Shown piece after piece: positions 33,938 to 42,103 of a stretch of DNA of 64,000 bases. The DNA lies in the NCBI GenBank assembly GCA_038731605.1, contig JAVYQP010000002.1, forward strand, positions 124,001 through 188,000. The letters are read 5' to 3'. The stretch comes from WYZ-LMO2 sp038731605. Its GTDB lineage: Archaea > Halobacteriota > Archaeoglobi > Archaeoglobales > Archaeoglobaceae. A model generated the notes under the pieces. It was not told the origin of the DNA, did no database searches, and was given only the letters and a program-made list of their open reading frames with translations. The translations under genes were made by a program, and so were the position numbers. Numbering within the stretch: the stretch's first letter is position 1; every line of letters begins with the position of its first letter.

Positions 33938-35318
33938 CTCTCCTGAGCAATATTTCCAATTTTTCGTTAGGATAACATCGGAGTAAGTCTAATGCCTCTA
34001 CTGCACCTTTAATAAACAAACGAAGATCATCTTTTGGTAGGTGATTAAAGATTTCGGAAAGCACCGCTTCATACAGTTGGGTATTGTAGGCTTGTTTATA
34101 CGTCGTGAATATTTTACCCAGTATCTCCTTCAGGGTTTTTTCATCCGTGACTTTACTTAGCTGAATGTGCTGAACTTCTGAAAAACTCCCTGGGAATGAA
34201 AAAGGAGAAAAAGCAAAAAGTGTTTTAACATAACAAGGTGAGTAAGACAAGTAAGGAGGATAGTCTCCATGGAGGACTTTGGTTTTGCAATACGGTAAAC
34301 CTGTATGCTCACCACACCATGCATTCCCAGATTTAACTAAATCCTCAGTAAGTAAACGCTTATCGTTATTTGAGATCAATATAAACGCCTCTACGTTCTT
34401 TTGCACTTTCTTTTGCTGATAATAAGAGTACAACTTCTTATCAATATTTTCGCACTCATCAAAAAGTATTAGAAACCCGTTGAGACCAAGAACTTTTCTT
34501 GTGGCCCAACCAATTCCGCTTATTATGTTGCAATAGATGTTCATGGCTGTGCTAGAGGCTGGTAGTTTCATTTCCTTCCAATACTCACGCTGCTCTCTCC
34601 CTTCAATCCATTCATAAAGCTCTTCCGTATCGTTCCCCTCTCTTATCTCTCTTAAAGCATTATAGAGGTATTGGCAATTTTCAACTATATCTAAGTTTAC
34701 ATCTGAGTTTGCAACACTCCTTAAAAATTCCCTGAAATCACATAGTGTATCTCCTTTTTTGAACTTAAAAGAACGAATGATCTCCTCATAAACCCTCCGT
34801 GGCTTATAAAAGGATATTTCCTGTGGGTCAACTTCAAGAAAGGAGACTGCCCAGCTATTCTTTATAGCCAATTCATACACGTATTCTAAAAAGTGGGTTT
34901 TTCCGCTACCATACTCGCCTTCGACTATCAAAGAGCCGATATTGGGATTGCTCAACCAGTTTTTGATCTCCTTTATTTCCTTTTCTCGCCCAAACGTAAA
35001 CTCTTCCAGATGGTTGCAGGGAGGAATCCCAAACCTAAGTCTCTCAATAATCTTTTTTGCCTCCATCTTCTGTGTTTCAAATTGGAGAGTTGGGGTTGTA
35101 CGTTGGGTTGATGGCAGAGTAGTTTGTGGTGAAAGGGAAATTGATTGAGAACGCACAATTTCATCTACAACTTTTACCTCATAGAACTTAACCCATCTCC
35201 GCAGTCCGTTCTCAAATTCTATTAGGATCTCATAACCCAAATACCTACTATCTATTACTCGACCTTTCCCATATTTTTTATGTTCTACTTTTTTCCCCAA
35301 CGATCTTTTTCCAAACAT
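33930..35318 (-). CDS. P-loop ATPase 2 with N-terminal Tudor/SH3-like domain (BrxD/DUF2791-like)
   Basis: A 462-residue ATPase. Residues 8-50 read as a small beta-barrel of the UvrD-C/Tudor kind (GKKVEHKKYGKGRVID, then ILIEFENGLRRWVKFYEV). A Ser/Thr/Gln-rich linker (about 55-85) leads to a P-loop domain with Walker A GEYGSGKT (134-141) and Walker B GFLILFDECE (281-290). The segment after Walker A (THFLEYVYELAIKN) parallels the neighbouring ATPase, so the two are paralogues. Translation starts at ATG 35318, one base after the preceding stop. Predicted function: DNA-binding or sensing ATPase in an antiviral complex; inferred. Confidence 0.75.
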   Translation of the reverse strand: MFGKRSLGKKVEHKKYGKGRVIDSRYLGYEILIEFENGLRRWVKFYEVKVVDEIVRSQSISLSPQTTLPSTQRTTPTLQFETQKMEAKKIIERLRFGIPPCNHLEEFTFGREKEIKEIKNWLSNPNIGSLIVEGEYGSGKTHFLEYVYELAIKNSWAVSFLEVDPQEISFYKPRRVYEEIIRSFKFKKGDTLCDFREFLRSVANSDVNLDIVENCQYLYNALREIREGNDTEELYEWIEGREQREYWKEMKLPASSTAMNIYCNIISGIGWATRKVLGLNGFLILFDECENIDKKLYSYYQQKKVQKNVEAFILISNNDKRLLTEDLVKSGNAWCGEHTGLPYCKTKVLHGDYPPYLSYSPCYVKTLFAFSPFSFPGSFSEVQHIQLSKVTDEKTLKEILGKIFTTYKQAYNTQLYEAVLSEIFNHLPKDDLRLFIKGAVEALDLLRCYPNEKLEILLRRGE

Positions 35319-35319
35319 A

Positions 35320-36549
35320 TTACTTGACTGTGTGACCCTTGTTGGTGACACTCAAATTACCAAATTCTGAGATTATTCTCTTTACGAACTCTCTTATGGG
35401 TTGCATCTCAAGTTCTGATGCTATCCTTCTTGCTGTATTTTCTACCTCTTCTGGGCCTATTTTCACATTCATTGCTATCTCATAGATTCTTGCTAGTTTT
35501 TTTGCAATTTCTACCAACATGTCTTTAGAGAGGTTCTCTTCAATGACGATCTTCACCCCAAAGGGGTTCTTTTTTGAATCAAACACTGTAGAGAGTCTTT
35601 TTGAATCAAACACTGTAGAGACTCTTTGTCTAAGAGCTTCATATACTCCTGTTCTACCCTCTAAGAAAGTTTCGTCGGGTACGGCAAAAAAGAACATTAT
35701 GTTTTTAAAGTCCCGACCACAAGCATCGATCAATTCTCTTAGGTTATTCAGCAACAATGTTTTCTGTTTTGAAGTCATGCTCGAAACTCTTTCAGCCTCA
35801 TCAAAGAGCACGACGAGACCATTATACCCGATATCATGGAGCCATTGGTTTAGAGACCTTATCATTTTAAATGCAGTACTTTTGTCAATCTTCTCAAAAA
35901 TATCAAACTCTTCGAGCTTCCTTTTGGATACACCTTCTCCTTTCAACCATTGAATGACCAAAGTATTGTCGTTTTTGTTGACAAGACTTAAGAAAGCTTC
36001 TTTTACTGCATTTCGGAAGCTGATACTCTCGTAAGGTGCAAGTGTATTTATATATCTCTTCAATTCCTCCCTTATTTTCCCCTCATCACCACCCAGTTTC
36101 TCAGCAATTTCCTGACGTTTCTCCATGTACCACCTTCTTATGAGAGCTTCTATTCCTTTTTCATAACCTGATAAAAGTTCTTCTGGGGAAAGAGGTGGTA
36201 TAAGGTTTTGGACGATTGCTTGGTAGACCTTGTCAAGAGAATAGAAAGGTGTTTCGGTAGGGCTCAAGGAGACATAAGATGTTATATATCCATTTTTCCA
36301 TGCTAGTTCTCTTATGCAATACAAAAAATGGGTCTTTCCACAACCATAGCCTGCTACTACCATCTTGAAGGCAGCCCCGCCATATTTTATGAAATTTTTA
36401 AAATATTCTTCCTCAATAGCAGAAAGATAGTCATCCAAGCCCACTGTATAAAATTGAAAACCGTATTCTGGGGGGATCCCACTACCGCCCACGTACTCTA
36501 TGATCCTTCTTGCATGTTCTTGCGATAACTCCCAATTTTCATCCACCAT
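35320..36549 (-). CDS. P-loop ATPase 1 (BREX BrxD/DUF2791-like)
   Basis: A 409-residue ATPase similar to the BREX-type ATP-binding family. Walker A is GYGCGKT (67-73), Walker B LVVLFDEAE (245-253), and THFLYCIRELAWKN with PFYSLDKVYQAI follows the P-loop. It is preceded by a 3-base gap after the coiled-coil gene, with GGAGGTGTTAAGGA as ribosome-binding site. Residues 311-328 contain an in-frame duplication of nine residues. BREX types 2/6 and Shango use one such ATPase with a helicase; this operon has two. Confidence 0.78.
   Translation of the reverse strand: MVDENWELSQEHARRIIEYVGGSGIPPEYGFQFYTVGLDDYLSAIEEEYFKNFIKYGGAAFKMVVAGYGCGKTHFLYCIRELAWKNGYITSYVSLSPTETPFYSLDKVYQAIVQNLIPPLSPEELLSGYEKGIEALIRRWYMEKRQEIAEKLGGDEGKIREELKRYINTLAPYESISFRNAVKEAFLSLVNKNDNTLVIQWLKGEGVSKRKLEEFDIFEKIDKSTAFKMIRSLNQWLHDIGYNGLVVLFDEAERVSSMTSKQKTLLLNNLRELIDACGRDFKNIMFFFAVPDETFLEGRTGVYEALRQRVSTVFDSKRLSTVFDSKKNPFGVKIVIEENLSKDMLVEIAKKLARIYEIAMNVKIGPEEVENTARRIASELEMQPIREFVKRIISEFGNLSVTNKGHTVK
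35571..35624 (-). repeat. Two tandem copies of a 27-base unit inside ATPase 1
   Basis: Copies at 35571-35597 and 35598-35624 differ by one base. In the protein they give STVFDSKRL followed by STVFDSKKN (residues 311-328). The length is a multiple of three, so the reading frame is kept. The near-identity suggests a recent duplication. Confidence 0.9.
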
Positions 36550-36552
36550 TCC

Positions 36553-37410
36553 TTAACACCTCCTGAAAACCACGTGTGAGAAATAATTTCCATCCCCCTC
36601 TTCATTGGAAGGTATCCATAAGAAATCTTCTCTTCTCTCAGTATAGGCTCTTGTTGCAATTTTCAACTCTAACTCCATATTCTCTCCCTCTAACCTTCTT
36701 TCTTTCAACCTATATAAGTCGTAGCTGAAAAAGATGCGCCCATAATCTGAATAATTGGTTTTTATTGGGTCTATCTGAAATTTTTTATTTTGGCTTAATA
36801 CTGCAAAGTAGAGAAGCACGTTGGAAATCTTCACGGGATCCCCTATATTCTGATTATTGGAACATACTGCCAATTTATACGCCTTCCAGAGATAAAAAAG
36901 AAAAGTTCTATCCTCAAATCTTTTTTTGGTGATTTGAGTATCAATATCGTGTAATTTTTTAGCGATTTTTTCAGGAAGAAGTTGCATGGAGAACAGTCTC
37001 TCTTGTTCGGGTCCATACCACACGTCAACTTTATTATTATCTAAGTCAAAATGTAATCTATAAAATTTTATCCGTATGTTGGGAAGAGTTCCCCTCCATT
37101 CGAAGTTATACTTTTCAAATGCCTCCTTCAGTCTCAACCCTAACGTTTTTTTTGCCTCCTCCTTCCACTGGGAGATTTGGGCCTCCTTTGTTTGGATATA
37201 TGCTTCTACTTCTTTTGTAACAAAATCATCTAGCGTTTTTTGTCTCATCATTTTTTTAATTTTATCAACCTCCGCATTAATTTTATGAAGATTATTAGAT
37301 GGTTCATTTATTGAGAGTTTTTCGATTGTCTGGATAGACTTTCGAAGCGTTGTGAGAGTCTTTTCTTTTTGGGAGAGGATTTTTAAGAGTTCCCTCTCAT
37401 CGTTGCTCAT
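36553..37410 (-). CDS. Coiled-coil protein of unknown function, first gene of the defence-like operon
   Basis: A 285-residue protein that I do not recognise. Residues 1-100 are charged and heptad-like (likely coiled coil: LLKILSQKEKTLTTLRKSI, EVEAYIQTKEAQISQWKEEA). Residues 110-285 look globular, with aromatic-rich beta-like segments (IRIKFYRLHFDLDNNKVDVWYG) and helices. No nuclease, TerB, methyltransferase or phosphatase motif is visible. It takes the place held by SngA (TerB) in Shango-type operons but shows no clear likeness. The ATG lies about 25 bases downstream of TATA-like TATTTATTTC, so the operon mRNA is probably leaderless. Confidence 0.7.
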   Translation of the reverse strand: MSNDERELLKILSQKEKTLTTLRKSIQTIEKLSINEPSNNLHKINAEVDKIKKMMRQKTLDDFVTKEVEAYIQTKEAQISQWKEEAKKTLGLRLKEAFEKYNFEWRGTLPNIRIKFYRLHFDLDNNKVDVWYGPEQERLFSMQLLPEKIAKKLHDIDTQITKKRFEDRTFLFYLWKAYKLAVCSNNQNIGDPVKISNVLLYFAVLSQNKKFQIDPIKTNYSDYGRIFFSYDLYRLKERRLEGENMELELKIATRAYTERREDFLWIPSNEEGDGNYFSHVVFRRC

Positions 37411-37458
37411 GGTAGTATATCAATTACATTCGAAATAAATACCTTTTCATAAGGACTC
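37411..37458. promoter_or_regulatory. Promoter of the defence-like operon (minus strand)
   Basis: On the minus strand GGTATTTATTTC (about 37429-37441) is centred some 25 bases upstream of the ATG at 37410. No ribosome-binding site is present, which fits a leaderless first gene. The plus-strand promoter of the next gene lies further right, at about 37469-37479. Confidence 0.5.
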
Positions 37459-37497
37459 ATGCAAATACTTTTATATCCTACTCGACAAAAAAGAGAC

Positions 37498-37899
37498 GTG
37501 AGATGGCTCATACTTGCGCTTGCGATACTGCTTATCGCAATGCTCGCAGTTTCAACGCTACCCAACGCCAAATACGGCGCAGTCGTGTTAATCGGTCCAA
37601 TACCCATAGTCTTCGCATCTGAGTTTGCAATGGTCTTGCCAATGCTAATCTTTGCCATTGCCTTAGTTGCCATTCTCATCCTTCTCAGCCATCTCAGTGC
37701 TCGTGAAATCCTTGAACTTGAAAAAGCTCCACAAGTTGGATTCGAAACCAAAAAGCCAGAGAAGAAGTTTGGCGGGATCGTTCTTATAGGTCCTTTGCCA
37801 ATAATATTCGGCGACGCAAGGATTGCAATCTTTGCGAGCTTGATTGCGATCGTGCTGATGGTTCTCGCCATACTTCTAATGGTAGGGTGGTTTTTATGA
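37498..37899 (+). CDS. DUF131 family membrane protein
   Basis: A 133-residue membrane protein of the archaeal DUF131 (TIGR00304) type. Two related motifs, YGAVVLIGPIPIVFAS and FGGIVLIGPLPIIFGD, are internal repeats of the family unit, each followed by a hydrophobic helix. The function is unknown. I prefer the GTG at 37498 over the ATG at 37459: the TATA-like CTTTTATATCC (37469-37479) lies inside the longer version and about 24 bases before the GTG, and the short form starts directly with a membrane helix (RWLILALAILLIAML). Confidence 0.75.
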   Translation: MRWLILALAILLIAMLAVSTLPNAKYGAVVLIGPIPIVFASEFAMVLPMLIFAIALVAILILLSHLSAREILELEKAPQVGFETKKPEKKFGGIVLIGPLPIIFGDARIAIFASLIAIVLMVLAILLMVGWFL

Positions 37900-38471
37900 T
37901 TGAAAAGAAGATCGTCTACTTCGAGAAGCCTGGAGAGCAAAACACCGAAGCGACACTTTCGCTTGCGTTTGAGAGAGCCAAGGAACTCGGAATTACTCAT
38001 GTTGTTTTAGCCTCTTCTTACGGCGAGACGGCAAAGAAGGCATTGAAGTATCTTGACGACAAAATAAAGCTCGTGGTTGTGACCTATCACACCGGTTTCT
38101 TCGAGGAGGGAAAGAACACGATGCCTCCGGACGTGGAGGAGTTTTTGAGAAGCAAAGGTGTCACGATCGTTCGCCAGTCGCACATTCTTTCTGGGATCGA
38201 AAGAAGCATAAGCAGAAAACTTGGTGGGGTCAGCAGGGTTGAAGCAATCGCAGAAGCTCTTCGCTCTCTATTTGGGCACGGTTTGAAAGTTTGCGTCGAA
38301 ATTGCGATAATGGCTGCGGACAGTGGAGCGATTCCTATAACCGAAGTCGTGGCGATCGGCGGAAGGTCTCGAGGTGCTGACACCGCAGTTGTGATCCGAC
38401 CTGCGCACATGAACAACTTCTTCGATGCGCAGATCAAGGAGATAATCTGCATGCCAAGAGAGAAGAGATAA
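37896..38471 (+). CDS. Pyruvate kinase alpha/beta (C-terminal) domain-like protein
   Basis: A 191-residue stand-alone protein like the C-terminal allosteric domain of pyruvate kinase, a family common in archaea. Typical segments are NTEATLSLAFERAKELGITHVVLASSYGETA-type sequence near the start, VVTYHTGF and MAADSGAIPITEVVAIGGRSRGAD near the end. It lacks the catalytic barrel, so it is not a pyruvate kinase; the biological role is unknown. The ATG overlaps the stop of the DUF131 gene (ATGA). Confidence 0.85.
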   Translation: MIEKKIVYFEKPGEQNTEATLSLAFERAKELGITHVVLASSYGETAKKALKYLDDKIKLVVVTYHTGFFEEGKNTMPPDVEEFLRSKGVTIVRQSHILSGIERSISRKLGGVSRVEAIAEALRSLFGHGLKVCVEIAIMAADSGAIPITEVVAIGGRSRGADTAVVIRPAHMNNFFDAQIKEIICMPREKR

Positions 38472-38578
38472 CTAAGCGCATAATTTCGCACTCATAAATG
38501 AGCAAAATTTCGCATTTAAAATCGATAGATTAAAATATCGACCTTGACTGAGTTAATCATGGTATTTGGGGTGGTAAG

Positions 38579-39724
38579 ATGTGGACTTTTGCTTGTCCAA
38601 GGGCTGTGATATACGGCGACGACGCTCTTGAAGCTCTGTCTTCAGAGACAGCAGATCGGGTTCTGATAGTAACGGACAGCTCGATAGCGATGCTTAACTA
38701 CGTGGAAATGGTAAAATCAAGATTGAGGGCTTCGAAGATCGCTGTTTTCAACGAAGTCGAACCTGAGCCGAGTCTTGACACTGCTTTTAAGTGCGCAAAA
38801 CTTGCCAGAGAACTCGATCCACAGCTGATAATCGCAATCGGTGGTGGTAGCGTTCTCGACGTTGCAAAAATGGCAAGAATTCTCATGGAGATCGACATAG
38901 ATCCCGTTGGGATCACTCCATTCGTAGACTTGTTTGAGCTCGGCTACAGGAAAAAAGCCAAACTCATCGCAATCCCAACAACAAGCGGAACAGGTGCAGA
39001 CGCAACGTGGGCATGCGTTCTGACCGACAAAGTCGAGAACAGAAAGATGACTCCTGCAAACAAGGAGATAATTCCGGATGTTTCGATATTGGACTACAGA
39101 ATCGTCGAAAAAATGCCCCCGCATCTAATTGCGGGAACGGGAATGGATGCGTTGACGCATGCGGTCGAGGGATTGGTTTCGATATGGAGAAACGATTTTA
39201 GCGATGCGATGTGCGAGAAAGCGCTTGAGATCATTCTTGAGAACCTCGAAAAATCATACGCAGGCGATTTGAACGCAAGGGCAAAGATGCACATCGCAGC
39301 AACGATGGCTGGCATCGGTTTTGGAAACTCGCAAGTCGGATTGGTTCACTCGCTCGGTCACAGCTTTGGAGCAATTTTTAAGCTTCACCATGGGATGAGC
39401 GTTGGACTCTTTTTGCCCTATGTCCTCCAGTATTACCGAAAGTCCGATGATGCGAAGAGAGTTCTCGACAAAGTTTCGAGAAAAATCGGTCTTGAGAATA
39501 TGGAGGCGCTCATAAAGGAGATTTTCGGGCTTATGAAGAGAATAAACGTTCCGACGAAGCTTTCAGAAGTTGTCAACGAGAAGAACTTCTATGAGAAGCT
39601 CGAAGACCTCGTGATGGCAACACTTAACGATGCAAGCCTCGCAATGAGCCCAAGGGTCTCAGACTACGAAGAAACGAAGAAGATCTACGAATGCGCATTC
39701 TATGGTAGAGAGATCGACTTTTAA
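38579..39724 (+). CDS. Iron-containing alcohol dehydrogenase
   Basis: A 381-residue group III (Fe-dependent) alcohol dehydrogenase. NAD(P) binds at IAIGGGSVLDVAK (about residues 82-94) and TSGTGAD (about 138-144). Metal ligands fit Asp in GTGMDALTHAVEG and His in LVHSLGHSFGA and LHHGMSVG. It interconverts an alcohol and an aldehyde; 4-hydroxybutyrate/succinate semialdehyde is one possibility given the 4-hydroxybutyryl-CoA dehydratase gene elsewhere in the window. GGGGTGGTAAG precedes the ATG, and it is followed after 9 bases by an aldehyde:ferredoxin oxidoreductase gene. Confidence 0.9.
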   Translation: MWTFACPRAVIYGDDALEALSSETADRVLIVTDSSIAMLNYVEMVKSRLRASKIAVFNEVEPEPSLDTAFKCAKLARELDPQLIIAIGGGSVLDVAKMARILMEIDIDPVGITPFVDLFELGYRKKAKLIAIPTTSGTGADATWACVLTDKVENRKMTPANKEIIPDVSILDYRIVEKMPPHLIAGTGMDALTHAVEGLVSIWRNDFSDAMCEKALEIILENLEKSYAGDLNARAKMHIAATMAGIGFGNSQVGLVHSLGHSFGAIFKLHHGMSVGLFLPYVLQYYRKSDDAKRVLDKVSRKIGLENMEALIKEIFGLMKRINVPTKLSEVVNEKNFYEKLEDLVMATLNDASLAMSPRVSDYEETKKIYECAFYGREIDF

Positions 39725-39733
39725 GGTGGGAAA

Positions 39734-41527
39734 ATGTTTGGCTACTGTGGAAAAATTCTCTGGGTAGACCTTGAGAGCAAGAAATCTGTGGAAAAGCCAC
39801 TGGACAGAAAAGATGCGGAGCAATTCGTCGGTGGCGCAGGACTGGCGGTTAAAATCCATTACGCACTCAGGAGCTTTGAGCTCGACGCATTCTCTCCCAA
39901 GAACCCGCTGGTGATCATGACCGGTCCGTTGACCGCAACCCCAACACCCGGAACAAGCAGGGTTGCGTTCTGCGCCAAAAGTCCTTTGACGAACATCTGG
40001 GGCGAGTCGAACTCAGGTGGAAAGCTCGCCACTTTTCTCAAGTTCGCAGGGTGGGATGGAGTTGTGATCGAGGGAAAGAGCGAGAAACCAGTTTATCTGA
40101 AAATCGATGCAAACGGCGCAGAATTCGTCGATGCGACAGCTCTTTGGGGGAAGGGTTGTTACGAAACGCAGGAAGCAATCGAGAAAGAAGTCGGTGGTCG
40201 AGTTTCGACCGCTGTGATCGGACCTGCGGGAGAGAATCTCGTGAAATTCGCTTGCGTTCAAGTTGACAACTCGAGACATGCTGGTAGAACTGGAATCGGC
40301 GCAGTAATGGGAGCAAAAAATCTCAAAGGAATTGCAGTTTGCTATGATCCGAAGGAGAAGTTTGAAATAAAGCTCGCTGACGAAAATAGTTTTAAAGAAA
40401 CCGTGAACAGCTATATCGAGACTATAAAAAACGATTTTACTTGCAGTATGTTCAAGGAACTCGGAACTTCTGGCTACGTCGAAACCGCAGAGGGCTTTGG
40501 AGATTTGCCAGTGAAGTATTTCACGAGGGGCACATTCGAAGGAGCGAGCAAGATCTCAGGCTCGGCAATGGCTGGCTCAATTCTTCGTGGTAACGATGGT
40601 TGCTTAGGTTGCATAGTCCGATGTGGGCGTGTGGTTGAGTTCAAAGGGAAGAAGATACACGGTCCAGAATACGAGACGGTCGCATCTATGGGTTCTCTAT
40701 TGTTGGTCGACAATCTTGAAGCACTTGTCGAATTCAACTACCTCCTGAACGATCTCGGCATGGACTCGATCTCCACGGGTGTTACGATTGGTTTTGCCAT
40801 GTGGATGACGGAAAAGGGGATTGGAAACTTCAACGTGAAGTGGGGCGATGCTGAAAAAGTGAGAGAGCTTCTCTTCGACATCGCAATGCGAAAAGGACTT
40901 GGAAACGAGCTTGCAGAAGGTGTGCGATATTTGGAGGGCAAATACAACGTTAAAGGTTATGGAGCTCACGTTAAAGGACTCGAAATTCCGATGCACGATC
41001 CAAGGGCTTTCTCTTCACTTGCATGCGCATACGCTGTCCACGTTCGTGGAGCTTGCCACTTACCGCACCAGATGTATCTCTACGAGATGGGGAAGGTTGT
41101 GGAGGAATACGGAATCGTCTCGAACGACCGCTTTGCAAACGATGGCAAAGGAATTCTTACAGCGAAAGTCCAAAACTTCACGGAGCTTTTTAACGCAGTA
41201 ACGATCTGCGCATTCATGCCTGTAACTCCAAAGATCCTTGCAGATTTGCTGAGATTTGCAACCGGCTTTGAATTCACTGTAGAAAACATCGCAAAGGCGG
41301 GGGAGAGAATGTTGACGCTGAAAAGACTCTACGACCTCAGGTGCGGGATAAACTCGATGCACGACACTTTGCCAGAAATCGTGCTCCAACCACTCGAAGG
41401 CGGAACAATGGGGAACGTTCCGGATGTGAAAAAACAAGTTGAGGAGTTTTACAACTTCAGAAAATGGGTAAATGGTGTGCCAACCAAGGAAAAGCTGAAG
41501 GAGTTGGACTTGGAGTGGGTGTTGTAG
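39734..41527 (+). CDS. Aldehyde:ferredoxin oxidoreductase family protein
   Basis: A 597-residue tungsten/molybdopterin enzyme of the AOR family. The N-terminal domain starts MFGYCGKILWVDL and has MTGPLTATPTPGTSRVAF. Cys ligands for the [4Fe-4S] cluster lie in DGCLGCIVRCGR (about residues 290-301), and a C-terminal Cys in DLRCGINSM completes the set. It oxidises aldehydes to acids with ferredoxin as acceptor. Placed just after an alcohol dehydrogenase it could complete alcohol-to-acid oxidation. AGGTGGG lies before the ATG. The substrate class (AOR, FOR, WOR-type) is not resolved. Confidence 0.92.
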   Translation: MFGYCGKILWVDLESKKSVEKPLDRKDAEQFVGGAGLAVKIHYALRSFELDAFSPKNPLVIMTGPLTATPTPGTSRVAFCAKSPLTNIWGESNSGGKLATFLKFAGWDGVVIEGKSEKPVYLKIDANGAEFVDATALWGKGCYETQEAIEKEVGGRVSTAVIGPAGENLVKFACVQVDNSRHAGRTGIGAVMGAKNLKGIAVCYDPKEKFEIKLADENSFKETVNSYIETIKNDFTCSMFKELGTSGYVETAEGFGDLPVKYFTRGTFEGASKISGSAMAGSILRGNDGCLGCIVRCGRVVEFKGKKIHGPEYETVASMGSLLLVDNLEALVEFNYLLNDLGMDSISTGVTIGFAMWMTEKGIGNFNVKWGDAEKVRELLFDIAMRKGLGNELAEGVRYLEGKYNVKGYGAHVKGLEIPMHDPRAFSSLACAYAVHVRGACHLPHQMYLYEMGKVVEEYGIVSNDRFANDGKGILTAKVQNFTELFNAVTICAFMPVTPKILADLLRFATGFEFTVENIAKAGERMLTLKRLYDLRCGINSMHDTLPEIVLQPLEGGTMGNVPDVKKQVEEFYNFRKWVNGVPTKEKLKELDLEWVL

Positions 41528-41557
41528 CTTAATTTTTTAAACTGCAACAATTTTTTC

Positions 41558-42103
41558 ATGCTTCCAAAGCTCGTCGAGGAGATCTGGGAGAAGTATGGGC
41601 TTGAGGATTCGGTTAGAGAGCACTGCAAAAAAGTTGCAGAACTTGCGATGAAAATTGCGGAAAGAGCGGAGAAAAACGGGGCTAAGATCGACAAAGAAGC
41701 TGTTTTGCTCGGTGCTTTGTTGCACGACATCGGTCGTGCTATTACGCATGACCCCTTTCAGCACTTTTTGAAGTCCGCAGAGATCCTTAGGAAAGAGGAG
41801 GTAGACGAGAAGATCGTTAGAATTGCAGAACGCCACTTCAGCGCTGGGATCACTGCAGAAGAGGCGAAGGAACTCGGTTTACCCGAAAAAGATTACATTC
41901 CGTTGACCTTGGAGGAGAAGATCGTGAGCTTTGCGGACAACTTGGTTTTTGGCTCTGAGATCAGAGATTTCAAGAGCTTCTTGGAGAGATTGGACAAAAT
42001 CGACTCTAACAATCCAGAACTGCGATGGTTTACCGAGAAAACGAGGGAGAGGGCAAGAAAGATGAAAGAGGAGCTCGAAGCTCTGACGGGGATGAGGTTC
42101 TAA
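41558..42103 (+). CDS. HD domain phosphohydrolase (TIGR00295 type)
   Basis: A 181-residue HD-domain protein. The HD motif is in LLGALLHDIGRAITHD (about residues 48-63) with an upstream His in REHCKKVA and a later Asp in IVSFADNLVFG. The family is conserved in archaea and its substrate is unknown; HD proteins are usually metal-dependent phosphohydrolases. A T-rich TATA-like stretch (about 41530-41543) and lack of a ribosome-binding site suggest leaderless transcription. It converges with the CoA-disulfide-reductase-like gene and overlaps its end by 4 bases. Confidence 0.88.
   Translation: MLPKLVEEIWEKYGLEDSVREHCKKVAELAMKIAERAEKNGAKIDKEAVLLGALLHDIGRAITHDPFQHFLKSAEILRKEEVDEKIVRIAERHFSAGITAEEAKELGLPEKDYIPLTLEEKIVSFADNLVFGSEIRDFKSFLERLDKIDSNNPELRWFTEKTRERARKMKEELEALTGMRF

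Noticed and set aside
32366..37410. Calling the operon a BREX or a Shango system outright
   Set aside because: PglX, PglZ and BrxL are missing for BREX, and no TerB-like protein is visible for Shango; only the ATPase-helicase module is shared, so it is described as related but distinct.
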